A stretch of DNA of 64,000 bases from a virus: positions 1 to 64,000 of IMG/VR virus record IMGVR_UViG_3300021478_000016; one strand, 5' to 3'. Of the stretch, positions 15,995 through 26,400 are shown piece by piece. Both the position numbers and the translations under genes were made by a program. Each line of letters opens with the position of its first letter. Position 1 is the stretch's first letter. The notes beneath the pieces were generated by a model. It was not told the DNA's origin. It was given only the letters and a program-made list of their open reading frames with translations, and ran no database searches.

Positions 15995-16794
15995 CGCTGT
16001 GGGTGTTCTGCTTCCTCCTGGCCGTGGGATGCCAGTCGACCGAGAAGCCGATGGGATCGATCATCATCCCGACCTCTTGTGGGAATGGTTTGTTCTTGGG
16101 AGGCACCGGCACCGGTAGTCCCATCACGTGCCAGTCTCCTGGAGTCAGGAACGGGGCCAATCCGGCCGATCTGCCTCTCTTCTCCCCCGTTACGGTGACG
16201 GAGCTAGTCAACGCGAACGGCGACAACCTGAACGGCGCAGGTCACTTCTACGGCTGCAACCGAGGCGGTACGCCCTGTGGGAACACGCATGGCGTCGGCT
16301 TCTGGGTGGTCGAGAATGGCCATCAAGCTCTGGGAGTGCGCTTCTGGTGGCAAGGCGATGCCACCTGGGAGACGCAGACGCACGTCCGCTGCCGCCTCTG
16401 GGACTTCCGTAGCCCAGGGACTTCCGTGGCAACTGGGACCATGCTCGTCAACATGTCGCAGGAGTACAGTTGCATGTTCGGTACGCCCTACACCATGACC
16501 GCAGGCCGCCCCTACGCGGTGAGCATCGTCGACATCGGACCCTGTCAACCTGTTGGGCCGTGCGTTCTGGGTGCGACGCAGATGAACAGCACGGGTGTCG
16601 ACTACGCGTGCGGCAACATGTACGCGAACAACTCTCCGGTCTGGGGATCGCCATGGCTCGAGTTCTCGAATGTCGAGACGGGAGTCACAGGCGAGCACTA
16701 CTTCTGGGCAGGGCTCGAGAGCAGTGGGGTCGGTGACTTCTTCCCCCAAGGTACCGATTCAGCCTGCTCCCCCCAAGAGCCCATCGTCCAGTGA
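15979..16794 (+). CDS. Predicted lipoprotein with beta-sandwich domain, 271 aa
   Basis: ATG 15979 is preferred over the in-frame 15958 because GGAGGG lies 6 nt upstream. The N-terminus MVRHLALWVFCFLLAVGC is a lipoprotein signal peptide with lipobox LAVGC. The mature part has a beta-rich domain (LGVRFWWQGDATWETQTHVR, RLWDFRSPGTSVATG) resembling DUF4082-type wrapping domains, with several Cys that could form disulfides outside the cell. A lipoprotein inside a tail-gene operon is unusual; it might be an anchored superinfection-exclusion protein or a secreted adhesin-like factor. It overlaps the upstream gene by 16 nt. Confidence 0.65.
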   Translation: MVRHLALWVFCFLLAVGCQSTEKPMGSIIIPTSCGNGLFLGGTGTGSPITCQSPGVRNGANPADLPLFSPVTVTELVNANGDNLNGAGHFYGCNRGGTPCGNTHGVGFWVVENGHQALGVRFWWQGDATWETQTHVRCRLWDFRSPGTSVATGTMLVNMSQEYSCMFGTPYTMTAGRPYAVSIVDIGPCQPVGPCVLGATQMNSTGVDYACGNMYANNSPVWGSPWLEFSNVETGVTGEHYFWAGLESSGVGDFFPQGTDSACSPQEPIVQ

Positions 16795-16812
16795 TCTGAA
16801 GGAGGCCGCGTC

Positions 16813-17940
16813 GTGACTGAGCAACTCGTCAACTACATCCCACTGACGCTGGCTTCTCCCGCTCTGTCGTCGGATGCCACTCTCACTCTCTCCGCAGGGG
16901 CAAGCGGGTTGCCTTCAACAGGCACCTTCAGTCTCTTGCTCGATCAAGAGTTGGTGACGGTCACTTCGAGATCTGGCGTAGTCGTAACCGTGACACGTGG
17001 AGAAGGGGGAACCACTCCAGCAGGGCACAGTTCCGGCGTAGTGGTTCTTCCTACAGTCACTGCCAGAGCACTCGCCCAGCTCAAGGCAGACATCTTGGCG
17101 GGTTCCGGGACAGTGTTCGGAGTGAACGGTCTGAGGCCGACGCTGACGACTGGAACCCCGATCACCACAGCGGATGTCATTGGTGCGAGCACGTTGTTCG
17201 TGACCCCGATGTTCAGCAATCAGATCGCTCTGTACACAGGCGGTGCATGGTCTGTTCTCTCGACGCCGGAGATCTCTCTCGCTCTTACGATTACCAACGG
17301 CAAGAACTACGACTACTTCGCCTACAACAACTCCGGTACGGTGACCCTCGAGCAGTCAGCGGCATGGGCTACAGATACAACGCGTACGGATGCTCTTGCT
17401 CAGCAGGACGGCGTCTGGGTCAAGGCGGCAGATCATACGAGGAGGTTCCTTGGAACTCTTCGAGCTACCGGTACGAACACGACCGAAGACAGCGTCCTGA
17501 ATCGTCTCCTCTACAGCTTCTACAACCAGCAGCCTCGCAAGCTTCTCGTTCAAGATTCGACCACTTCGTGGTCCTATGCGACAGAGGCGTGGCGCCAGGC
17601 TCGTGGCAACGGGGCCAATCAGTGGACGTACGTCACAGGCATGCCTTGGGAGATGCTCTGGGCTGAGGTCATCGCCTGCGAGTCGAATAGCAGCAGCGCG
17701 CACAACATGAGCGTCGGTGTTGGTGTCGATTCGACAACGGTGAACAGTGCCGATCTGTATGGAAGCGGTGGTCAGACAGCGGCTGGTCTCCCGACCAAGG
17801 CCACCTACTCGGGCACGCCGGGGATCGGGTTCCACACCATCGCGTGGTTGGAGTGGGGAAGCACGGGTGGTCAGTTCTACGGCAACGTGAACTCTCTGGG
17901 TTCGCAGATCGCTGGTATGAGCGGAAGAGTGATGGCGTGA
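16813..17940 (+). CDS. Putative tail fibre / virion surface protein, 375 aa (GTG start)
   Basis: GTG 16813 follows an AAGGAGG site. The N-terminal 80 residues form Thr/Ser-rich beta structure with an RGEGGTTPAGHSSG turn motif often seen at the start of phage tail-fibre-type proteins. The centre is helical and the C-terminus a Gly/Ser/Asn-rich beta domain (NMSVGVGVDSTTVN). Its placement between a lipoprotein and a giant tail protein supports a fibre or baseplate-attached role. No catalytic motif seen. Confidence 0.55.
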   Translation: MTEQLVNYIPLTLASPALSSDATLTLSAGASGLPSTGTFSLLLDQELVTVTSRSGVVVTVTRGEGGTTPAGHSSGVVVLPTVTARALAQLKADILAGSGTVFGVNGLRPTLTTGTPITTADVIGASTLFVTPMFSNQIALYTGGAWSVLSTPEISLALTITNGKNYDYFAYNNSGTVTLEQSAAWATDTTRTDALAQQDGVWVKAADHTRRFLGTLRATGTNTTEDSVLNRLLYSFYNQQPRKLLVQDSTTSWSYATEAWRQARGNGANQWTYVTGMPWEMLWAEVIACESNSSSAHNMSVGVGVDSTTVNSADLYGSGGQTAAGLPTKATYSGTPGIGFHTIAWLEWGSTGGQFYGNVNSLGSQIAGMSGRVMA

Positions 17941-17944
17941 TTCC

Positions 17945-20900
17945 ATGGCCAGGACTGCCTTCGCGCTTGGTAGCCCGTCCAGCTCTCCTGGGAGAACGTT
18001 CTCCCTTGGGGCAGGACCGGACTTCACCCTTCTGGGGGCTACTCCGGCATCATCTACCGAAGTCGATCTTCACTTCTCCAGTCCGGTAGATCCTACCAAT
18101 CCGCTGTTCTCGCTATCGAGTACATACGTCTTCGTTCCGGCCCTGACGGTCAGCTCGATCTCCCTGGGAGATCCATACACCATCAGGTTGACCACATCAC
18201 CGCAGGCTCCAGTCACCACGTATACGGTCACCGTTGGTGCTCTATACGACGTGTTCTTTCAGACGCTGGACAACAATAGTGCGTTCTTCCTGACGCCCTT
18301 CGTTCCAGTACCTCCTCCAGCTCTCATCCCTTGCAATCTGGAGGGGTGGGGCATCGCCCCCTGGGGAACAGCCCCTTGGGGAGGCGGAACAGCCCCCACT
18401 ATCGGCGGCCCTCTTCCTACGCATCCACCGTTCAACGTCTACTGCTCCGGACCCTGCGGAGAGATGTCGGCGTTCCTCACCCACCCAGAGGTGATTGCTT
18501 CTCCATCGGCTGACTTCACCATAGATCCCACCACGGGCGATGTTGTCATCACGTCCAACGACGGGACAGAAGCCAGTATCTACATCGGCGATCCCACCAC
18601 TCCAGACTGGACGTTGGAGTTCGCGATCAACGCTAAGGAGCTCCCCCTCAACTTCCTGAACGTCGCCAACCAGCACTTCTTCGTTGGCGTCGCAGACCAA
18701 GATGCGACGGCAGCAGGTCTCTTCTTCTCGCAGACCGGTGTGGCCTACGCCGCTACTTTCGATGCATCACTTCAACCCCTGGCCAACAGCCAGACCTTCT
18801 TCGCGACGAATGACTACTACGTCATCCGTATCGCGGTCAGCACAACGACCCATACGGTGTACGTGTTCATCACTGAGCTCACGTACTTCCTGAAGTTCGG
18901 GCACCAGCTCCGCTACATCCTCCCTGCCATCCCCTACTCGGCGACGCCGCAGACGCAGGCTGAAGGCACCAGCATCTTCGCAAAGGGTACTGCGGCATCC
19001 CCCACTCAGGTCTTCCTGGACGAGCTGTGCCTTGGCGATGGTCTCATCATTCCGGCCCTTCCTCCTGTGGCGGAAGCAGGTCCGGACCAAACGATCGATC
19101 TCTGCCAGATTGCCAGGCTGGATGGTTCTGGAAGCTTCGACCCGCAAGGCGCCAACCTCACCTATCTGTGGAGGTTGATCGATGCTCCGGTGAACAGCAT
19201 CTACTGCTTCACCGGTAACGATGGGACAACCTTCCCGGAGTCTCCGCCATCTGGCTTCGCCAATAAGCTCTACTCCACTGGGTTCCAGCCTTCAGGCATC
19301 CCCGTGGTGGCAGGGGACGTCCTTCTTGTAGGCGGGGTGCCGTACACCTGCATGCTCACGGGGCATGACGGTCACGGGTACTACGTGCAGATCGACGGAT
19401 TCGACTTGCCCGACAGTTTCACCAACGTCGCCTACAAGATCCTCAAGCAGAACGGCATCTCTGGCGCTGACACCGTTCGCCCGACCTTCTATCCGGATGT
19501 CCCTGGCTTCTTCAAGTTCGACCTCATCGTCTTCGACGGTTCGCTCTACTCGGAACGTTCGGTCACCGTCGTCAACGTCATCGTCTCGCCGTTGCCTCGA
19601 GGCGTCATTCCAGACCTGAGCTTCACGTGGACCTACCTCTCGGACTTCTGGAAGCTCATTGAAGATCCTGGGCGTATCGAGACTGCGTGGGGCGGGCTGG
19701 CGCAGGTGGCAGCGACGGAGCTCTACACGCTCTGGCAAACCGAGTACTCGAAGAGTCTGAAGGACATCCAGCGCACGTTCATTCGACGCTGGCTTCACTA
19801 CGACCTCTTCCTGCGTGAGCCGTTCATCGAGATCACGTCAAACAGGTTCATCTTCGGGCCGCTCGACTCGAGCCCCATCTTGAACACAGGTATCTCGGTT
19901 GCCGGGCAGCACCTCGACCTCTCCGGCACGTACCTGGGCATCATCTCTGTTGCGCTCACGGGCGCAAGTCAGACGCCACAGCAGATCGCCGCACAGCTTC
20001 AGACTGGTCTCTCGGCGTTCGACGCCAGGTTCGTGGTGACAGTTGTGCCTGCGGACAGCACGCACTCCATCATCCGCATCTATGCACCCTTCTCTCTCAC
20101 CGTGGCTGCGAGCTCGACGTTCTCATCGTTCATCCTCGCCACCACCAACGGGATGCTCCAGGGAGCTAGCGGTGTTGTTACCGGTCCACAGACCTACAAG
20201 GTGGAGCTCTCTTTGCTCGGCCTGGACATCCAGACCAACGACAACCTCGCGGTCCTCGTTCAGCCTCCGACTGGGCTGGCCTACTGGCTCTCGGTTCGCG
20301 TCTCGAGCGTCGTCGATTCTCCTACGGACTCGCTACGCTTCCAGCGCATCCAGACACAAGATCCGATTCCTCCGTTCGCGTCGTCACTCTGGAGCATCCC
20401 GAGCAAGGCGCTGTCGACCCAACTCGACTTCTGGGATGGCCTGGTCGACAACGGGGACCTCGCCGTCTACGAGATCTACGACAACACGGCACAGTCCGCG
20501 TCCTACTTCCAGGTGACTGTCGTCACGACGACTGAGGCACAGTCGAACACGGTCTTGTTCGATGCGACTCCTATCGCCGACTTCCTCCAGAAGCCGTCGC
20601 AGTTCCAGCCGTTCTTCTGGGGTGTGTACCGTCGGCACTACATGCCCATCGAGCCGCAGATCGTCGACATCCCGTGGCTCCAGAGAGTCATCAAGAACCC
20701 AGACGAGAACGAAGTCCTACACCGCAACCTGGACTTCTTCATCGATACGTACCGCGGCTCGTCTTGCATCCGCTTCGACACTCGCATCTGGGGCGTCAGC
20801 GAGTCGACTCCCACACCGTTGCCACGTCTGTGGGCGGAGTACACGTACCTCGACAATCGCCCCACGATCGAGGCCAACTTCGGCATCCCCGTCAGCTTCA

Positions 20901-22276
20901 CGCTCGACGACCTGTCGCAGCTCCCTTCGACAGTCGACTACCTCTCTGCGGTCCAGGGACTCTGGTACTCGTACATCAACGGCCCCACCCTCTTCGACCT
21001 GCGTGTCGGTACGCAGATCTTGCTCGGCCTGCCCTTCGCCGAGGTGGCCGGCACCATCACGGAGATTCGGACCGACTACTCACCCAACACAGGCCGTATC
21101 CTCATCCAGGACGCGAACGACCCCACGATCGTCCGCCAGTACATCTTCCCTGTCTCGTTGCCGCTCGAGACCAACCCGGCGACGGGGAAGATCTACGTCG
21201 AGGGTGACTCGGTCACGCAGTTCGCACCACTCGTGACGGGCATCTTGGTGAAGGATTGGGTGAACGACCCGACCTGGTTCCAGGGCTACTTGAGCCAAGG
21301 TGTCTTCGAAGAGGTCCAGAAGTTCTTCACGTTCGTCGTCAAGGTGAACAGCGCCGTCTTCAACCTGCCGGCTCTGCTCTTCGTGAAGAACTTCCTCTAC
21401 AACATCAAGCCGACATACACGTCCCCTCTCTTCGTCGTCGAAGAAGATCTGGTCGACACGGTCGAGGTCAGCGATGAGGTGGACGTCATTGGCCATCTCG
21501 AGCTCGAGGCGGGCGCCATCTACGCCGTGAAGCAGACGACGGGAGCAGATACGGGAGACCCTGGACCTGGCCGCATCGTCGGAGGCATTCCGACACCATG
21601 GAGCGGGTACCTCTCCAGTCACTACGTCAACGCTGCGGACACGAACACCGATGCCGACTATCCGACCAACACTTGGCCGGCAGGGTCACCGCCGACCGTC
21701 CTCAACGCGGACCCGATCCTCATCTCAGGGGCCGACAAGCCTCACCTCAGCCCCGCTCAGCTCATCTCGGCGTTCTGTTCGTCGGTCTATGCGGGCGGGA
21801 CCCCTACTCCGGATGATGTGATCTTCCGTACCGGCTTCCCGGCCTATACCGGAGCCCAGTACGCACTGGGAGGCAAGGGCGTCTGCGACATCCCCTTGGC
21901 GGGTGTCTTCGTGGGTGCGGCTGCGGTGGTCTCGACACCGGACACGTTGAACTGCTGTGAGATCTTCATCGAGGGCATCTACGACCCGACTCAGGGAACG
22001 AGCTACCAGCTCGGCATCTACAAGAACGGCACCCTGAATCAGACACTCTCGTTCTCGTACGCATCGACTACGAGATCGACGTTGCTCTTCACTTCGTACC
22101 TCTCGACCTTCACGCCCATCACGGTCACGACCAGCGACCAGCTCACCATCAAGCTCATCGCGGTGGGCGGGAACAACCGGCGCGTGTTCTGGAACAACTT
22201 CTTCGTTACACTGGGTGACGGCGTGGCGCTTGGTGCGCTGCCCGCTGGGACGTACACCCGACTGGCCTGTCTGTGA
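17945..22276 (+). CDS. Giant multidomain tail/baseplate protein with LamG-like and PKD-like domains
   Basis: 1,443 residues. Order: Ser/Thr-rich beta N-terminus; a Gly/Trp repeat (WGIAPWGTAPWGGG, about 135-150); a concanavalin/LamG-like domain about 165-360 (TPDWTLEFAINAKELPLNFL); a PKD-type domain from about 375 (PPVAEAGPDQTIDL, LDGSGSFDPQG, LTYLWRLID) that is split by a 90-residue insertion before FYPDVPGFFKFDLIVFDG; then a long baseplate-like region from about 560 with an aromatic helical segment (FTWTYLSDFWKLIEDPGR); and a C-terminal jelly-roll-like domain. It probably forms an outer baseplate wedge or arm displaying sugar-binding modules. The function of the central 600 residues is unknown. 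Confidence 0.6.
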   Translation: MARTAFALGSPSSSPGRTFSLGAGPDFTLLGATPASSTEVDLHFSSPVDPTNPLFSLSSTYVFVPALTVSSISLGDPYTIRLTTSPQAPVTTYTVTVGALYDVFFQTLDNNSAFFLTPFVPVPPPALIPCNLEGWGIAPWGTAPWGGGTAPTIGGPLPTHPPFNVYCSGPCGEMSAFLTHPEVIASPSADFTIDPTTGDVVITSNDGTEASIYIGDPTTPDWTLEFAINAKELPLNFLNVANQHFFVGVADQDATAAGLFFSQTGVAYAATFDASLQPLANSQTFFATNDYYVIRIAVSTTTHTVYVFITELTYFLKFGHQLRYILPAIPYSATPQTQAEGTSIFAKGTAASPTQVFLDELCLGDGLIIPALPPVAEAGPDQTIDLCQIARLDGSGSFDPQGANLTYLWRLIDAPVNSIYCFTGNDGTTFPESPPSGFANKLYSTGFQPSGIPVVAGDVLLVGGVPYTCMLTGHDGHGYYVQIDGFDLPDSFTNVAYKILKQNGISGADTVRPTFYPDVPGFFKFDLIVFDGSLYSERSVTVVNVIVSPLPRGVIPDLSFTWTYLSDFWKLIEDPGRIETAWGGLAQVAATELYTLWQTEYSKSLKDIQRTFIRRWLHYDLFLREPFIEITSNRFIFGPLDSSPILNTGISVAGQHLDLSGTYLGIISVALTGASQTPQQIAAQLQTGLSAFDARFVVTVVPADSTHSIIRIYAPFSLTVAASSTFSSFILATTNGMLQGASGVVTGPQTYKVELSLLGLDIQTNDNLAVLVQPPTGLAYWLSVRVSSVVDSPTDSLRFQRIQTQDPIPPFASSLWSIPSKALSTQLDFWDGLVDNGDLAVYEIYDNTAQSASYFQVTVVTTTEAQSNTVLFDATPIADFLQKPSQFQPFFWGVYRRHYMPIEPQIVDIPWLQRVIKNPDENEVLHRNLDFFIDTYRGSSCIRFDTRIWGVSESTPTPLPRLWAEYTYLDNRPTIEANFGIPVSFTLDDLSQLPSTVDYLSAVQGLWYSYINGPTLFDLRVGTQILLGLPFAEVAGTITEIRTDYSPNTGRILIQDANDPTIVRQYIFPVSLPLETNPATGKIYVEGDSVTQFAPLVTGILVKDWVNDPTWFQGYLSQGVFEEVQKFFTFVVKVNSAVFNLPALLFVKNFLYNIKPTYTSPLFVVEEDLVDTVEVSDEVDVIGHLELEAGAIYAVKQTTGADTGDPGPGRIVGGIPTPWSGYLSSHYVNAADTNTDADYPTNTWPAGSPPTVLNADPILISGADKPHLSPAQLISAFCSSVYAGGTPTPDDVIFRTGFPAYTGAQYALGGKGVCDIPLAGVFVGAAAVVSTPDTLNCCEIFIEGIYDPTQGTSYQLGIYKNGTLNQTLSFSYASTTRSTLLFTSYLSTFTPITVTTSDQLTIKLIAVGGNNRRVFWNNFFVTLGDGVALGALPAGTYTRLACL

Positions 22277-22282
22277 GTGCTG

Positions 22283-22795
22283 ATGGACCTTCAAGACACC
22301 CTGCTCAAACTCGGCAAGGAGTTCAAGCTCCATGGACACACCGTGTTCCAGGGGCTGCCGATCGCTGTAGAGAACCGCAAGGGGTCAGTACGTTCCGGTG
22401 TCGACAGGGGCGGCAAGCCCTGGCGCACCGTGATGAAGATGCCCTACGGCTACATCAAGGGCAGCAAGGGTGCAGACGGAGAGGCGGTGGATGTCTTCGT
22501 GGGTCCGCATGAGGATGCGACGCACGCCTTCGTGGTGCACCAGCATAAGCCGGACGGTACCGGCTACGACGAAGACAAGGTGATGCTGGGTCTTCGCAAC
22601 CTGAAGGAGGCCATCAAGAGCTACCTTCAGCACTACAACAGCAAGAAGTTCTTGGGACCGGTCAAGGCCGTTCCGATGGAGCGGTTGAAGGAGCTTCTCG
22701 CGTCGGGGAAGAAGCTCATCAAGATCTCCAGCACAGATGAAACCATGTGGGCTGGGTTCATCGACGAGCTCACGGCAATTGAAGCAAGAGGATGA
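22283..22795 (+). CDS. Phage inorganic-pyrophosphatase-like domain protein, 170 aa
   Basis: The segment MPYGYIKGSKGADGEAVDVF, continuing VGPHEDATHAFVVHQ and DEDKVMLGL, matches the InPase-like domain found in phage structural or accessory proteins, with conserved Gly-Tyr, Asp-x-Asp-type and His residues. ATG 22283 was chosen; GTG 22277 is an alternative that starts right after the upstream stop. The C-terminus ends GFIDELTAIEARG, one of several F-x-DEL-type peptides in virion-region proteins. It may hydrolyse pyrophosphate or be a binding domain only; in phages this domain is often fused to structural proteins. Confidence 0.65.
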   Translation: MDLQDTLLKLGKEFKLHGHTVFQGLPIAVENRKGSVRSGVDRGGKPWRTVMKMPYGYIKGSKGADGEAVDVFVGPHEDATHAFVVHQHKPDGTGYDEDKVMLGLRNLKEAIKSYLQHYNSKKFLGPVKAVPMERLKELLASGKKLIKISSTDETMWAGFIDELTAIEARG

Positions 22796-22796
22796 C

Positions 22797-23450
22797 ATGG
22801 GTTTCTCGGACCGCATCGAAGTGAAGAGCAACCTGCGTCTCACCCTCCGTGAGCGTGGGAAGATCCGCGCCCGCCGCCAGGGGCACAACATCTGGGTCAA
22901 CCTCGGACGGGAGTGGCTGGCGACCCTCATCGACTACACCGCGTTGCCCTCGCCTCCGACGGTCTTGCCTGTCACTACGGAGGAAGATCGCCGCGTTCGG
23001 TACATGGGCCTGGGCATCGGAGGCAACCGTCAGCTCAATCTGGCGATCGCCAACAGTGCTCCGATGAGCACCCACTATCCCGGGACGAACGCTCAGACGG
23101 ACACAGACCCGACGGTGACACTACTCGAGCGCCCGGTCCGTCTCTCGAGCGTGGGCTCTCCCGTACCTCCCCCCTACTCGGCGACGGACGTCTGGCTTGG
23201 TCAGGTGGTGGCGCCGGCGGTGCACAACACGGCGACCTCGACGACCTTCACTCGGCTCTTCACCACCGGGGAGATCAGCTACGGCCCCTTCCTCTCCGTG
23301 CCGCTGTCGGAGATCGGTCTCTTCCTGCACAACAACAGCCCGACCTACATCAACCTGCCGAACAATACGTTCATCGCGTACGATACGTTCGACACCTTGC
23401 TGAAGACGAGCGCGTTCGCCCTTGAGGTAGACTGGACCATTCGGTTCTAG
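22797..23450 (+). CDS. Putative tail structural protein, 217 aa
   Basis: Start at ATG 22797 (AGAGGATG upstream). The product has a basic start (IEVKSNLRLTLRERGKIRARR), then beta structure with long Pro/Thr loops, and ends LEVDWTIRF, a common ending of phage baseplate and neck subunits. It lies between the pyrophosphatase-like protein and the tailspike. Structural role inferred from position and composition. Confidence 0.55.
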   Translation: MGFSDRIEVKSNLRLTLRERGKIRARRQGHNIWVNLGREWLATLIDYTALPSPPTVLPVTTEEDRRVRYMGLGIGGNRQLNLAIANSAPMSTHYPGTNAQTDTDPTVTLLERPVRLSSVGSPVPPPYSATDVWLGQVVAPAVHNTATSTTFTRLFTTGEISYGPFLSVPLSEIGLFLHNNSPTYINLPNNTFIAYDTFDTLLKTSAFALEVDWTIRF

Positions 23451-23459
23451 GAGCATGCG

Positions 23460-26400
23460 ATGACGATCTTCCACCGCAACAGCGCCAACCCGGTCGGCTA
23501 CGACCCTTTCCCGTCCGGGTACGACTTCATCAACAGCCCGGCCTCGAACTCGCCGCCTGGGCTGGGAAGTCCTGCGCCCTTCGACGGTAAGAAGAGCGGC
23601 GGCCCGAATGACGGCACCTACCTCTTCGCGTTCGGAGAGGATGTCACGAGCTTCGATCTCAATAGAGGGCCGAACGCACTCGCGGACAACTGCGACACGC
23701 TCGACAACTACCTGCGTCGACCCATCGCTCTGCCGACCAGGACGACCGACGTCACTCCAGGCAGCCCCGTCACGACGATCACGCTACCTGGACCCCCCAG
23801 CCCTCCGACGGTGCTGGCGGCCTACCTCGGCACTACGGGCCAGGACAGCTTCCCCGAGACGCTGCTCACACTCTTCGATGTCCTGGACTCGCACGATGAT
23901 GAGATCATCAACCCCGGCACCGGCATCCGGACCGTCGTCACATCCATCACGAGCACCAGCGGCGGTGACCATGTCGGGAGCGGGTTCGCGGTCGGTACCA
24001 TCACCCTTCACTTGAACCAGGCCATTCCGACCGGGCAGACGTACCGCGTCTACTACGGCGAGAAGGGCAACCTGGCCACGATGGGGCCGGACGCTCTGAC
24101 CATCATCAAGGTGCGTGGTGCGATGGAGGTCCCGGCTCCGGTCGAAGACATCTTCGCGCAGATCACCAATCCCGGCACCGTACCGGAAGTCGTGACCGCA
24201 CTCGTGGCCACGCACTTCGCCACGCCATCCAACGGCCGGCTCCTGCCATCTCCTGTGATGTTCTTCGATCTCGACCCGAACGATTCGGGGGCGACGATCC
24301 GTAGCTTCTTCTGGACCACTCGCATCAACACGGGCAGTAGTGCCATCCCTCTGTCTCTCGACGACGACCCAACCGGCACGCTCTTCCCGACACTGACTGG
24401 GCGAGCTCAGATCGGCGGTGGGATGGTCTGGGATGCGGTCAGCACGTTCTACATGTCCGACACCAACGTGCGTGGTGGGACCATCCCGGATCTGATCCCG
24501 GTCGTTCCTCTCTCGTCACCCAACGCGACCGACGGCGACTTCGCTCTGCGCGTCTTCGAGTCGCTCCCCGTCTTCGGCATTCCGAGTCTGGGGCCGTCCC
24601 TCATCAAGATGTCCAACGCTCGCTTCGCCTGCACGGTCGGTGATGGGACGAACTCGTTCGGTGACTTCAACGGAACGAACGCGCTCGAGAACGCTCTCGC
24701 GTATCTCAGCACGCAGAGCATCTCGAACGCGTACATCCAGGTCAAGAAGGGCGTGTACACTCTCACGAGCTCGCACAACCTGTTCATGGGCGGTCTTGTG
24801 ATCGAGGGGGCCGGCTCGAACCTGGTGACCATCAACCTGAACATCGGCAGTGGCGCGGCAGGGATTCTCTTCAATCCAGTCATCACCGCCGTCCCTGTTC
24901 TGCTGCGTGTGAGTGGGGTGACGTTCAACTATTCCGCAAACGCTAGCCATGGGGCCATCGAGACGGTGCAGTACGTGTCGCTCTACATGCGGGACGTGGG
25001 TTTCGTAAACACGACGGTCTTGATGACCAACCCCACGATCTTCGGCAATGTTGCATCTTTCATCGCCGACCGGTGCGCCTTCATCCAGACCACTGGCCCC
25101 CGTATCAGCGTGGACTTCCAGATGGGTCTTTCGACGGGTGCGATAAACCCCGAAGGCTTCTTCTTCAACGGCTGCTGCTTCAACCAAGCCAACGAGACGC
25201 AGCCCGTTCGATTCCATGGAATCGCTGCAACGAGTGGGCTCACCGTCAAGAGGGTCTTCTTCGAGAAGTGCCGGTACGTGTTGGGTGGGACGGCGACTAC
25301 GAGCAGTGCCATCACGCACAACACGGGGGTGTTGGAGATCGATCCGAACGGCTTCAACAACACTGTGTCTTTCACCGACATCAACTTCATCGACTGCTCG
25401 GTGCAATCCGTCACGACGCTTGCCAACGGACCAGTGGCTCGCATCTACGGTCTCTCGCTGGGCTCTGGAGGTCTAGCGCACAAGTGGCTCATCAACTCCG
25501 TCACCATCCGTGGTGGTGCCTGGTCGGCCATCAACTCCTCGACCACGGGGACGTTCATCTCTCCGGTCCTGATCGCCGCTCAGTTCATCACCATCGAGGA
25601 TGTGACCTTCTTGGGCAACCTCGTCAACGGCGGTGGTCCACAGCCGGACGACCAGTTCATCGTGGATGATACCGTCTACGGCATTCACGACTGGGCCCAG
25701 TTCATCTTCGCGCCGGGCTCATTCCTGGTGCAACAGCAGACCCTCGAAGGTGATGCGATCTGCCTCACCGCCCGAAACGTGGCCTTCCGGTTCCTGCCTC
25801 AGAGTGGGGACTCGGGAGATGTCTGGTTCTTCTTGGGCAACACGACCAACATCAGCAACACCGCTGAGGTGGATGGAGTCACTCTCTGTGACTTCACGAT
25901 GACCGGCAACGGCAGTCGTCCCAATGCCCGTATGAAGGTCACCGTCGCCGAGACCCAGGGCGCTATCAGAGATGTCTCGATCTACGGTGCCAACGCCACC
26001 AACAGCAACCCCTGGACCACTGGGGTGTCAGGCTCGTCAGGGTTCTTCGTCATCGCCCCCACCACAGGACAATCCTCTCAGAAGGTCCTCTTCGACAGCA
26101 TCACCATCGATGGTATCTTCGTACAGGTCGGCGTCACACCGGATGACGGCATCTGCATCTTCACGCCGAGTTCTGGCTCCTGCACGTTCTACTACACCCT
26201 GCTGAACTGCCGCGTCCGTGGGATGAACCGTGGTGTGATCAACATCCACAACGGGAACACGAACCCGCTCGATAACTTCGAGATCATCGGTGGGGACTTC
26301 AACTTCAACAAGGGGCCTGGCATCGACCTCGAGCCGGACATCATGGGGGCGGTTCGCATCCGTGGGGTGAACTGCATCGGGAACGGCCTGAGCGGATCGG

